Shown here in pieces: positions 23,736 to 35,697 of a stretch of DNA of 64,000 nucleotides (position 1 is its first letter; the number at the start of each line of letters is the position of its first letter). Source of the DNA: Paragordius varius (lineage: Eukaryota > Nematomorpha); assembly GCA_964247055.1 (NCBI GenBank), contig OZ176051.1, forward strand, positions 1,240,001 to 1,304,000, given 5' to 3'. The notes under the pieces were generated by a model that saw nothing but the letters and a program-made list of their open reading frames with translations, was not told the DNA's origin and did no database searches. A program made the position numbers and the translations under genes.

Positions 23736-24246
23736 CTGCCTTATGGTGGACATGTCAGATTAACAAAATGAGACCTCTATCAAAATAATCGTCTGCTTTG
23801 TGCTCACGTATTTCGTGGCAATTACTTATGACTATACATAACATATTAATGGTGTTTTTTATAGATAATTGATAAATATGCGATCCTATAACCTATTTGG
23901 TGGATAAAGTTTGATAAGTTTTTGTTCTTTTTTATACTTTTTGAGTTAAGGCGGCTATACAATCGATTTTTAAAAAAGGCAACAAGTGTCAAAATTAATA
24001 ATTCACTAAAAATAATAAAAATTAAAAATTTGGAAACCTACGGCGCCTTAAATTTTCAAGAAGGAATATCATTAAAAATTTAATAGCTGGCGAAAAGGAT
24101 TGTGTTGTGTACATAAACGGCATTTTCTTCTAGCAAAAATTTGCAATACAAAAGAATCATTTTATATAAATAATTAATTTTTTTCTTCAAAATTGTCCGC
24201 AGTTTGGACATTAAAACGCCTTTAAATTCCTGCCAAAATTATTTGC

Positions 24247-24280
<34 letters not shown>

Positions 24281-25969
24281 TTTGAAGAAATCCAATATTT
24301 AAAGCTTATTAATTCATTTTAGAATAAAATAGGATCATTAAGCAAGGAAAATCATATTAATATTTCATAAGATCTTAGGGTCCCCCAAAACTGTAAATTT
24401 CTTAGATATACAACAAAATTGACAAAATATAACCATGTTTGATAAAATCAGTAGTGTTATATATAAATAAATGTAAAATCTGAAACATTTGAATAATATG
24501 ATAATTTCATTGGGCAACTCTCTATTCGCAAAAACACAAAATACTCATTAATAATTTATACACATTTTCGTTGTTGTTTTAAAAAATTCGGACAACACTT
24601 GAATTTATTTTATATGATACTAATTAATTTTGTCACCATATTCACAAATTATACCTACTAAATTATAATGTTTTATAAATATTAAGACACAACAAACTGT
24701 GATTTGAAAAATCATCAAATTTTTTTGTAAAATACCGAGAAGATATGCTAAAAATACATTATATTTAATAATTAATATTTGATAAATTTTTGAATTAATT
24801 TAAATGAAAACAGTTTCCTTTAATTTTATTAAATTTAATTTTTGTTTGCATATAAACACAATTATATATCATTGTACTAAAATATGTCCGTCTATCTTTT
24901 ACGACTTTTGGTGACAATCATTCTGTGCCACAAAAAGAAGCTAGTATATGTAATAAAATAATAATAAAAAAATCATTACATATATATATATAAATGTTTC
25001 ATATTATGTAATCATAACAATAATGGCAAATATATTTTATAATTTAAATTTTTACCTCGTATCTATTTTCTAAAATACTTTTGTTTCAACAATTAACGAA
25101 AATATACGATTCAAATATAATAATTACCTGTAAGTTATTACGGAATTTCTTTCATGAATGTTTATCCCTGGAAAGATTCGCATCAAATCAATTCAGATAT
25201 TAAAAAAAATTTATCTGGGAACTTCAGAATCCAAAATATAAATCTATCATTATTTCAAAATATGGAAAAAATAAAATCTGTAAAATATTAATGCAGATAT
25301 TATATATAAATATAAATTGATAAAAAAGCCTCCTAATTTTTTTTATTCACGGAATGCGTGAGTCTATTCAGTGTGCTTTGATATCATGCCAAGCCTACCA
25401 TTTTTGCATCCTGAAAATTAAATTATTCTCAATTTTGCTTTAAAAACATACATATATTTAGATAGAATCATCATATCTCTCTCTCAATATATGGGAATAT
25501 CTCAAAATTTATTATTAAATGATATATTTTAATAAAAAAATAAACTATATCACGGAAAATGCGAACCTTAACAAGTAGACACTACAGACGGATCCCTGAA
25601 TCAAAATATACTCCATGATCCATTAAATTAACCAAACAATTCTTAATAATCATAATATATATTAAATTTATCAGTTAATTGCTATTACCTATCGACAAAA
25701 CCCAAACATAAGGTTGGACAGATAAATGATCAGTTAAAAAAATGGAGTTTCCCTTATGAAAAATATATAACTTGCCCGAAAATTTGATATTAAAATTAAA
25801 AAAATTAAGGAAATAAAAAAAATTTTTTTTAAATAACCACTATTATTTAATCAAGAAATCATGTTCATAAGTTGTTTCAGATATAAGGAATTTTTAATAT
25901 AGTTTACGCCTTTCTTAAATACGCATCTGCATGTATAATTAATTTAAAAATATTATTATTATCAAGAGT
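23736..25969. other. AT-rich upstream region of AHR
   Basis: 2.2 kb between the mariner relic and the AHR start. It contains an AAT microsatellite (24247-24279) and is otherwise featureless and AT-rich. AHR promoter elements presumably lie near its right end; no clear one is visible. Confidence 0.4.
24247..24279 (+). repeat. (AAT)n microsatellite
   Basis: About eleven uninterrupted AAT trinucleotides. It is a simple sequence repeat, probably length-polymorphic. Confidence 0.9.
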
Positions 25970-28900
25970 ATGAATCATTACAATGGGAAAGAGGCCCAAT
26001 TTTATACGGAATCATCCCGGATTAGAGAACCTGTTAAAAGTGGTCTGGCATATTCTCCATATCTCAGCAAATTAAATAATTTATGTTCAGTCAATACGAC
26101 AAACTATTTGCCTGCCACGTTTCCCACGGTTTTGAATTCAAAACCCAATTTTTACGAGAGGACAAGCTATATAAATCATATAAGCAGCAATGTTACTTTT
26201 CAAAACACCCAACAAATGACAAATTTACCCCCAAAAGAATGTTATTATCAACAAAATGGTTATCTTAAAACCGATCAAATCAATAATAGCAACACCAATA
26301 ATATCATAATAATAAATAATAACATAAATAATAATTTCAATTATAATCATATCAATACCACTACAAACGTTGTCCGATATCACCCATATAATCAAAGAAA
26401 CAATCCCTGTTCCTCTTTTATTCAGGGCGAAAAAAATCGCAATCATTACTTTCCTTCTTCAGAAGAACTCAATAAAAATAGCAATATCTCCATAGTTAAT
26501 GCCTTAATCAGAAATCCTTCTTCCACTAACTCTGTAGGATCTGGCAGTACGAATCCGAGTAAAAGGCACCGAGAGAGACTAAACACCGAACTTGATAGAC
26601 TTTCTTTAGTGTTGCCGTTTGAAAGTAACATCATTTCCAAACTGGATAAGCTTTCGATTCTTCGATTAACTGTCAGCTATATCCGTATCAAAGCGTATTT
26701 TGATGGTATTATTTTTAATATATTTTCAATATATTTATAAACTAGGACACAAAAAAAGTTTAATGTTGATATTTTTAGCTGTTTCGGAAAGACGAACCAA
26801 CACTTCCCAAAGTAAAAAGGAGCTTTTGCCATCACGAATTTTAGCTTTACTTCCCTGCCTTAAGAATCCAAGAGAAATTTCACAAAAAATTTGTAACTCT
26901 GACCTCTTGAACGAGGTTTTATCTATTGGATTATATTATAATTCTTATCATGGTTATAATAAAATTTTAAATTTTTTCGCAGATTATCAACGGTTTTCTA
27001 TTGATAGTAACGGGCAATGGCGATATTTTTTATGTATCGCAAAGCGTTGAAAATATATTGGGATTTCATCAAGTATTGTAACATACTTATTTTTAATAAA
27101 TTTAAAATATATTATTTATGAATTATTGTTATTGTTTTGTCATCATTGATAGTCTGATATCCTTCACCAATCTGTTTTTGACTTAATTCACTCTGAAGAT
27201 CGAGAAATGTTGACAAGACACCTTGCGGATATCAATAAATTAATGCATGACATAAGAAGTTCAAAAAGTAAATATTGTATTTAAAACTATGGTAGACAGC
27301 GATATATTTATCAAATTTAAACTTTACTATTCTTAATATTGTCAACTAAACTTTTTAGATTCAAAAATTAACCCTAAAATTCACCGTAACACTTGCCTCA
27401 GATTTAGATGTTTGTTGGACAACACATCAGGATTTGTGGTAAAATATTCTTTGTAAAAAAAATTTTATTATAAAAAATGCAGAATATTGGTTCTAAAGCA
27501 GGGGTAATTAATAGAATGGCTTTGCGGGCCGAATTTTTGATTCAAAAAATCGACGGCAGTATTTTAAAACATATTTGGCCATTAATAAAAATTTAATTAG
27601 ATTTCTATCATAGGACTGTACAACAAATTGTAAATTACTGATATTTGCTACTTTGTTGCTATTGGAAAGAATTCAGAAAATCTGTTTAAGAAATATTAAT
27701 TAATTATACAAAGATATTTGAGCAAGTTTTTAAACATTATGGATTTTGGTATTTTTTTGGTTCAAATTTTATGCGGGTTGCACATAATATCTAGAAGCTG
27801 CATGTTGGGCACCCCTTCGTTAAGGTATTTTACCGGAAACTCACCTTACTTTAACTGAACCCTATAGAGCCTTTATTAAGTTAGACTTTTGGTTTAGCTT
27901 TACATATTAGCGATGAGACATGCAATTTTTAACAATTCATACACTATTATTGAAATAACTCAAACTTATATTTTACCCCAAGGGCAAAACTATACCATTT
28001 GACCATTAAATATTGGATTTATAACTAATTTTCCAGATAGCCCATCAGATCGATTGGAATAAATTGAATAATTTATTATTATCTTCCTTTGCCAAGCTTT
28101 TAAGGATTTTTTTAAAAGTATTGAAAATGCGGAAAATCTATTGAGCCTAGGTCAAGAATGGGCTCTAGTATTTAAGTGAATAAGCCCTTTTAGACAATGG
28201 TTTTTTAAATTTCAAGCTCTAAATTTTAGATCCAATAGAGGCAGAAAAATTAAATTTAAATGCGGACATGTCCTAATTTTAATATTGATACCAATAATAT
28301 CATATATTGCAACAAAGAAACCGATTACATGCATGGCTAAGCATAATATTGAAATGCTGTTATGTCTTGAAATTCAAAATTAACTTTTACCTTTATTTAA
28401 AGTTATATTTGGTGATTTTACCCGAACATTTGCAGATTCTTAACTTTATAACCTAAATTTTTCACGCGCGTTCATCGAGAAATGTATATTGTAATTTTTA
28501 CCTAATATAGAAACTTAACGTGAAGGGCCGATTCAGACCTTTGCATGGAATACAGCACTTTATCCATGGAATTCATCATAGTTTAGATGGGGAAGATATT
28601 CCAACCATAAATTTTAGGAACTTAAGGAAAATTAAAAATCATGTAGCATTGGATAAACATAATCATCAGAATTCGACGAGCCACAATCAAAATGGTTTTA
28701 GCGCTTCGGGCAAAAAAATGCCCCAAATACCAGAAAATTGGGGATATTTTGTATTGTGTTGCCCTGACTCTACAAATTCTTGGGAAATGGCGGCATCTCT
28801 ACCCTTCAACCCAAACACGGCCCTTAATTGCAAAGATGTCAATTTTAAAACAAAACATAATATGGATCTAAAGCTTATATCCATAGAACAACGGTAAGCA

Positions 28901-31900
28901 TTTGTTAAATTGTATTCGATCATTTAGCTTAGAGTCAGAAATGCGGTTTAACCAGTTTTAGAAATCAATATTTTTTAATAAAAATGTTAACCGTATTTTT
29001 GATATATAAATAAATTTAAGCCTTTCCCATTTTCAAAAAGTGTATATGAAACCGGAATCAAAGATAAAATTGAACCCAGTTCCAGCTCCCAGTTATAAGG
29101 TATATTTTTTATTTTAGAGGCAAAAATCTATTGAACATCAATGATCTGCCAAATAATGGTCTGAGTTTTTACTCGCTAATATATCCGGAAGACGTGGATT
29201 ATCTAAGTTTCGCTCATCATGAATGTAATTTGAATTTTTGCACGCATAAAATTTTTTATAAGGGTATTTCAACTTCAAAATTGAAATACACCTGTATATT
29301 TATTTACCTTGCCAAAATTAATTTTATGCCTAAATAATTTCATCAATATCATAAAATATATAAATAAGAGATAATATTCACATATATCCTTTTTATTTGT
29401 TCCAGTAATGAAATCAGGCACTGCAAGCTTAAACGCATATCGAATGACCCCTAATACGGAATCCCATCATTGGATTCAAACTAGCTTTCGAACAATCTAC
29501 AAAAACGATAAACCGGATCATATTCTCTGTTCTCACAAACCGCTTTTGTATGTTGCACATTTTTTTAATTTTATAACATTGACTTTATCTAAACTTTGGC
29601 TTAATACACAAAGTTTAAATTTAAAAACTAAAAATATAAAAATATTATATTATTCAGTTGGATCAAAATTATCATTTTTGTGAAGTTATAAAAAAATTTT
29701 TTAAGAATAGTTTTATAATTAGCCAATGATTAATCTAAATATTTGGGACACATCCTTAAAAAACACTGTATAGGGTAAAGTTATTGTTACTGGTTTGAAA
29801 CGAAAAAATCCCTAATTAAATCCATACATTATTACGAAACATAAGGAAAAAATCTGTTAATTCGATTTTTAATTAATTCAATCAAAATGAATACATATTT
29901 AAAGTCCAATAAATTGTTATATTAATGTCCCATACTTCCTCCATAACCTTAAGCGAAAACTTTTCTAATTATGGATGAAAAATAATTTAAAAAGTATTTG
30001 TTTTATTCGACCAGATCTTTGAATATTCTAATTTTGATAATGTCTTGTTAATCGCTAATATTCCCTTAAGCAAACTACCTAACTTAACTGCAGATGCTAA
30101 TTATTTTTAAACTTTTTTCTACCTATCAGATATTTGTTATCTACATATGTTTCTGTCATTGAAAAAAAAGATACTATTGATACTAAGTAGATGTCAGAAT
30201 CCTTGAAATGTTTTGATCACAATAAATAATGTTGAGCCACATGTCCTATATATAGCTTCCAATGTTATAAACATTGGAAGCCACCACAACATGACTAATC
30301 GTGAAGAATTAACAGTTTTTGCTCCATTAACATTTCATTACCAGGCAGTTTTATATCCCACGATTTGAAATTTGAATATCTTAAAAGGTGTCTAAGGTAT
30401 TTAGTCGAATGGAAATAATGCTTAAATAATCTTAAGGCGCATAATACAATTTTTTTTTTGAAAAAATGTTGTAAAAAATCTTCATCTTGAATTTTACCGC
30501 CATTTTTTTCATAAATTAATTTATATCGCCAAGGCAACTGAATAATTGTATATGGTTAGAAAATGTAAATAATTAACTTTAAAAAACTTTCAGGCTATAT
30601 TTTACCAGCAAAAATTATTTTGATTTTAATATCAGCTGTTTGTTTCAATCTGGCTTTGAAGCTGTCCCAATTTTAAACTCTAGAAGTCACAAAATTGTTA
30701 AAAATATAAGCTTTTTTAGCTAATACATGAGAAAAATGTTTGATAATTAAATTTTAACAAAATAATTTTTAAAACTTTACATACAAAATTAAGCATTGGG
30801 ATATAAAACTTTCCTAAATGTAGAATAGGACAAAAAAGTGATAAGCTAATGAAGTATTAATCATATCAACTTAGATAGTTCTTATTTGAATTTTAAGATC
30901 CTTTTAAATTTAAATTTATTATTAAAATCTACTCCTTTCAAAGTGATTAAATAATTGGAGAGGCCAACGGTGCCTTTATTAATAACAGTATATTATGAGA
31001 CATTGTGCAAGAACAGTAGGACAGGCCTCATACCGGTCAAAAATTGAAGCGGGCTTTGTTAGTTTAAGCGGTAGATGTCGATTAAGCTTAACTTGTGTAT
31101 TGGATTATTATCGTTTAAAAATAGTTTTATATTATAATTGTATAGACGTCACAAAAATTTGATTTAAATATTCATTTTGCCGAAAGAGGATGCCATCATT
31201 TTAAACATTAAACCTTATATTTTCTATGAGCATGAAAAAAATAAGTTACTTTGCCGTTTTTCAACGCCTTTTAGTTAATGATTTCATTGAAATATTTAAC
31301 ATAATCAGGTTTATTAAAGGGGGTGTGAGGAAACATTTTTGGTATAGAAAGACTAATTTGAATGTTTGGCGGTGTTACAGCACTTCTGTTTGAAACATTT
31401 AATATATATATTAATTATGGCCGTAAGAATTAGGATTATGGAACATAACATGCATGTATCAAAATTCTAGTATCTAGTGTTATTAACATAATATTATCTC
31501 CAGATCTAGTTTTAGGGATTGAATGAATAACTATAATAGTATGTCAGCAGACCATGTATGCTCAACCTTTTATGCAGTTATTTACCTTCAATATTGATTT
31601 TTCCATTAAACTAACCTAAAATTCCGAATGATCAAACATAATATATTAATATTAGGAATTAATAGGGTGTATTTATGCATTGAGAATGCATTCCTTATGA
31701 ATATTAGAATAAAATCCCAAAATGTATAATAGAATAAATATGTTGAGTATTTATTAATACTTTATTATCTTTTAGATAATTTTATATCCCAGAGCGATTT
31801 TTGGATATATTAACAAGTAATTATTATATTATAAATTTAAAAATGTGCTTTCATATTAGGCGCATAATATAAATTTTTTCCCCAAATAAATTGTAAAAAA

Positions 31901-32609
31901 TCTCATCTCAAACTTTTTACCCGCTATGTTTTTCCAAATTTTATATCGCTAATACAATAAGCAAATATATATATTATGGTTAGAAAATGTAATTAATAAC
32001 CTTTAGTAAGTTTTCAGGTTCCATAATCCAGAAAAAACTTAATCTTAAATAAAAAATTATCTGTTTAATTTTCAATCGTGTTTTGCTGTCCAAATTTTGA
32101 CTCTAGAAGTTACAAAGACGTAAAAATAAACTATTTGTATAATGCAGGAGTGTTTAAATAAATTTTTATTAAAATAATTCGAAAGAGTATTTAATTTGAT
32201 TTAGTTCTTAAATATAAAACTAGTCCAATATGTCATCGTGGACAGGAAAGTGAAAAGGTTATGAACTAAACAATATTTAATATTTGTTTTTTATTATAGG
32301 GAAGAAGAAGGAAGAGATTTATATGGAAAGCGGAAAAAGGAGTTTCATATTCCGTTATTCGATTACAACGAATGCATAAAAATTCCAGATTGTAAGAGAG
32401 TTCATGAAAAAAATGTCAACCCCCCTAAATCAAAAAAACTATGTGTGCATCAAAATAAGCCTACAAAACATATTGCAATGGAGTCCTTCGACAATATTAA
32501 AGCTTTTACATCAAACAATTCTAATGAAGAAAAATGGGATACACTAAAAAAAGGAAGAGGTCGGCCCCCTGGCGCTAGAAAAACTAAAAATATTTTATCT
32601 GTGGCCTAA
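25970..32609 (+). CDS. AHR: Aryl hydrocarbon receptor (bHLH-PAS transcription factor)
   Basis: A bHLH-PAS regulator expected to dimerise with ARNT. Nine exons: 25970-26705, 26779-26915, 26983-27072, 27153-27267, 27359-27438, 28511-28893, 29118-29224, 29406-29547 and 32300-32609, giving 699 residues. The bHLH is at about 195-245, with the AHR-type basic region [17 protein letters not shown] and [20 protein letters not shown] starts at 292 ([17 protein letters not shown], then [13 protein letters not shown]); PAS-B is about 460-597 ([20 protein letters not shown]). The EEEG motif just after PAS-B matches AHR. Odd points: about 195 Asn-rich residues precede the bHLH, where vertebrate AHR has few; a His-rich insert precedes PAS-B; and the tail is only about 100 residues, lacks a Gln-rich activation domain and ends with an AT-hook, GRGRPPG (682-688). 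Intron 8 is 2.75 kb. Confidence 0.93.
27499..27817. mobile_element. Non-autonomous hAT-like element in AHR intron 5
   Basis: The element begins CAGGGGTAATTAA and ends with GTTGGGCACCCCT, short inverted ends typical of hAT MITEs. The interior shares blocks with the element at 43621-43886 in the chondroitin synthase gene: aatggctttgcgggcc, tagatttctatcataggact and ttcagaaaatctgttt. No transposase remains. Target-site duplications are not convincing. Confidence 0.6.
30255..30281. repeat. Perfect 12-bp hairpin in AHR intron 8
   Basis: gcttccaatgtt is followed by a three-base loop (ata) and its exact reverse complement, aacattggaagc. A perfect 12-bp stem is conspicuous against the degenerate AT-rich intron. 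It may be the centre of a worn element or a cruciform-forming site; no function can be claimed. Confidence 0.7.
30335..30890 (+). repeat. Dispersed repeat family R, copy 2
   Basis: Same family and orientation as 4245-4610 and 31785-32280. Shared landmarks in order: ttatatccca, ggcgcataata, atggttagaaaatgta, ttttaccagcaaaaa, actctagaagtcacaaa and gataagctaatgaagt. It lies in AHR intron 8. No open frame or terminal repeat was recognised. Confidence 0.65.
31785..32280 (+). repeat. Dispersed repeat family R, copy 3
   Basis: Third copy, in the same intron and orientation as copy 2, with the landmarks ttttatatccca, ttaggcgcataata, atggttagaaaatgta and gactctagaagttacaaa. Its 3' end comes within about 20 bp of the last AHR exon, so it may supply the acceptor region of that intron. 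Confidence 0.62.
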
Positions 32610-32639
32610 TTATATTAAATAAAAAAGTCATATTTATGT

Positions 32640-33123
32640 ATGAATGAAGCGAGCCCAATCGATAAGGTTGCTTTTTTAAAATTTATTTTAGTTTAATTCG
32701 TCTCAATCACCCATTGTTATATGGAAAAATCCCGGTTCTTTAACTCCAAAACCTAGTAAATATGAAGATTTGTCATTTACTCAAGAATATATACCCAACG
32801 AACAAAAACCCAAAAATCGAAAAAGGCGCAAACGGATCGATTTTAATGAAATTTTATCTGGCTATAAAATGAGTCCAAACTTAAAAAAAGAAGATAATGT
32901 TGATAAAAATATAAACGAAGATTGGTTGGATGATCCTGACCTTTTATTTTCTTTAAGTCAAATATCTGATTCCCTATTCGATCCAACAACTAATAAATTT
33001 CGCACTCCTCCACGAAAAGTCAAACAAATAAAAAGCAATATCCCCAACAAAAAAAATAAGAATGATATAGAATTTATTCCAAGTGATATTTTGGAAGCTT
33101 TAACACAAGATGATACATTTTAA
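32640..33123 (+). CDS. Small basic protein, unidentified
   Basis: Two exons (32640-32666, 32692-33123) separated by a 25-nt GT..AG intron give 152 residues. The first exon encodes only MNEASPIDK and supplies the only reasonable ATG; exon 2 opens with FNSSQSPIVIWKNPGSLTPK. A bipartite nuclear-localisation-like stretch, KPKNRKRRKR, is at about 53-62. An acidic DWLDDPDLLFSLSQISDSLF segment follows, then a second basic patch and an acidic end. Family not recognised; a chromatin or DNA-repair accessory protein is only a guess. The start is 30 bp after the AHR stop on the same strand, and the stop is 15 bp from the RidA stop on the other strand. Confidence 0.62.
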
Positions 33124-33138
33124 TAAATATAAATAAAA

Positions 33139-33688
33139 TTATATTTTTTCTGCTATAACTTCGATTTCTATTAACGCATTGTTTGGCAATGCTACTACTT
33201 GTACGGATGACCGAGCTGGATATTTTCCATTAGGAAAATATGATTCATACACTTTGTTTACTATAGGCATGTCAGATATATTGGTAACGAAAATAGTCGT
33301 TTTTGTTACTACAAATTAGCATTTCAAAATACTTTTTTCCATATCAGAAGCTCCATTATGCGTTAAAACTGCTTTTATATTTTCTAAAATCTGCACCGTT
33401 AAATAAAACAAACTCTTTTAGTTTGTGCTTCGATTCCGCCTTCAACCATCTTCGATGTTTTAGGATCAATTGCTATTTGTCCTGACAAAAACAGTAAATT
33501 TCCTGATTCCACTCGCACCCTATAATTGTTTTACTAATTTACCGATAAGGACCGATAGGCGTTGGGGCATTTTCAATTTTTTCATTTGGATGCATGGTTG
33601 AATCTAACCACGTTGTATTAGGCTGATTTTGAGAAGATATTACAACTGGATAAATTGAAAGAATTATAAATATAAAAGTTACAAACAT
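33139..33688 (-). CDS. RidA/UK114-family enamine/imine deaminase with signal peptide
   Basis: The RidA family hydrolyses reactive enamines and imines formed by PLP enzymes. Four exons (33688-33543, 33519-33414, 33390-33333, 33308-33139) give 159 residues. All three introns are tiny (23, 23 and 24 nt), and splicing them restores the family sequence without gaps. Core motifs: ENAPTPIGPY, NLLFLSGQIAIDP, VNKVYESYFPNGKYPARSSV (with the substrate-binding Arg) and IEIEVIAE at the C-terminus. Unusually, the protein begins with a hydrophobic leader, MFVTFIFIILSIYPVVIS, like a secretion signal, and about 20 more residues precede the family start. Canonical RidA is cytosolic or mitochondrial and about 130-137 residues, so this one may be secreted or in the ER. 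Confidence 0.88.
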
Positions 33689-34106
33689 TTGGCGCTAAGT
33701 ATCCGTTATTTAAATTATCCACAAAAAATTCTTAGATATAATTTGTTGTATACACTTTTTGAATAGTCGCAAAAAATATTTATATTTAACAGTGCACAAA
33801 AATCGGAGATTATAAAAAATATCCTAATGAATATATATTCTATATAAATGATTTAAAATTCTTATATTAGTTTTGGTTTTAAGCCTTACGATTCTTATTA
33901 GTAGGCTAATACCATTTTTAAAGTACCTGCTCCCGCACATTTTACCAAATCAAATTTTTTAAAAGTTATATGCCTGTTTTAAATTATATTATTAATATAT
34001 TTATATATATGAATATATATATACAAAAATATAAGATTTATTTTTAGATGTGGAATTCAAAAGTCCCAAAAATATGCCACCACTAAAAAAGACTAGTTCT
34101 CTTAAA
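33689..34106. other. Intergenic, upstream of the RidA gene
   Basis: AT-rich 5' flank of the minus-strand RidA gene, ending at the TTAA MITE cluster. It holds a TA-rich run near 34000. No gene or repeat was recognised. Confidence 0.4.
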
Positions 34107-35224
34107 TTAACACTCACAACACATTCATTTCAGTCCTTCAATTCAAATTTGGGTAATTGGAGATCTTAGGCCTGTATAATAAATACTTTAAAAAATATTG
34201 AAGGAATAGGAACCATAGCAAAATTTTGCGCTACATTAATGAACCGAAATATATAAATTTTATTCAAAAATACTTGATATTACTTATTTTGATATGATAC
34301 CAAAGGAAAAATCTAATCAGCGCAACATGTGTGCATTGATTAAATGAAAAAATAATGCAAATACATCCACTACATCTATTTTTTTCAATGTTATATGTAA
34401 TTTAACACTTCGATTCAAATTAGGGTATCTAAATACCCCAGACTAAATTTAAGTTATGATTTTTTAAAAACTACTGAAGGAAACAGTTCCAATTTAAATT
34501 TATGCTTCTATCCTAATAAAAAATATATAAATATGCCAAAATATCTAAATAAAAATTTTGTTTTGAAAAAAACTCCGCGTCAAACTACTTCGACGCCATT
34601 TTTATTTTATAAAAGTTTTGCAAAATATCGTCTATATTTAATTTTAAGGATAGAATTAAAGCTAATTTTTTATTTAAATTACATCTAACATTGATAGATA
34701 TAGAAAAAGCGGGTTATTTTGTATTATTTTTCAATCTTACCATTGCACACATGTTCGGTTTTAATATCAAGTATTTTTGAATAATTTTTTTTATATATTT
34801 CGGTTTATTAATGTTATATAAGTGCAAAATTTTGCCATGTTTTGATCCCTTACATATTTTTTAAAGAATTTAATTCTTAACACGCCTGGGGTATTTAACT
34901 ACCCCAATTTGCAAATGACTAAAATGAATGTGTTGTATCCAAGTGTTAAATAAAAAATCAGCTTTAATTTTACCTTGAAAATTAAATGAACCCGATATTT
35001 TGCAAAAATTGTGTGAAATAAAAATGGGGTCGAAGTAGTCTGACATGGATCTTTTTTTAAAAAATTAAACTTTATTTAGATATTTTGACTTATTTATATA
35101 ATTTATATCAGGATAGAAGCATAAATTTAAATCGAGACACCGTTTCCTTCAGTAGTTTTTTATAAATTTTGATTGAAATTTTGTCTGGGATATTTAGATA
35201 TCCCAATTAGAATTGTGGTGATAA
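34107..35224. mobile_element. Outer TTAA MITE, split by a copy of itself
   Basis: The left half (34107-34401) and right half (34950-35224) are the reverse complements of the right and left halves of the element between them. They are therefore one older copy lying in the opposite orientation. The left end is TTAACACTCACAACACATTC; the right end carries tgggatatttagatatccca and a worn terminus. No coding capacity. Confidence 0.65.
34406..34945. mobile_element. Inner TTAA MITE, 540 bp
   Basis: Bounded on both sides by TTAA (34402-34405 and 34946-34949). The ends are CACTTCGATTCAAATTAGGG and, inverted, CACTTGGATACAACACATTC, with a shared gggtatctaaatacccca-type block just inside. The TTAA duplication points to a piggyBac-type transposase acting in trans. 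It sits near the middle of the outer copy, in the opposite orientation, and is therefore younger. Confidence 0.7.
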
Positions 35225-35697
35225 ACACAAAATTGGCGAGATTCTGCGTTATATTTTAAAATATATGCTAGATGGCATTGAAAAATCATATTTTTGAAAT
35301 GACACTTTCTTCAAAAATTTATTATTTAGCAAAATTTTTTGAAGCCTGCTTCACCCTATTTTGAGTCATAATGGAAACGGTATAGAATAGTACACTTGGA
35401 TACAAATATCCATTTCAGCCCTTCGGTTTCTAAGCCTGTAAAAAATCATATTTTTCAGAAAATATGTAATAAATTGAATGAGAATGCATCTAGTCAACAA
35501 TTTTAGGTTTTCCTATTAAAAAGGTAATAGCCGAGCGCCTTCTTTAAATTAGTGGCTAAAAGCTTTACCATAAAAAGATAACGTGGCTTTGAAGCAAATT
35601 TTCCGAAATTAAAAAGACCATAAAGATTGTATAAGGATATTTTTGCTTCTTACATATATAAAATTCGGTACCTTTTTAAAAAGCTGTTGGGTATGGC
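35225..35697. other. Spacer and left remnant of a LINE, ending at the hAT insertion
   Basis: Mostly unassigned AT-rich sequence. The last few tens of bases up to 35697 (aagctgttgggtatggc) continue directly into the LINE sequence to the right of the hAT element, so the LINE was interrupted here. Confidence 0.45.
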
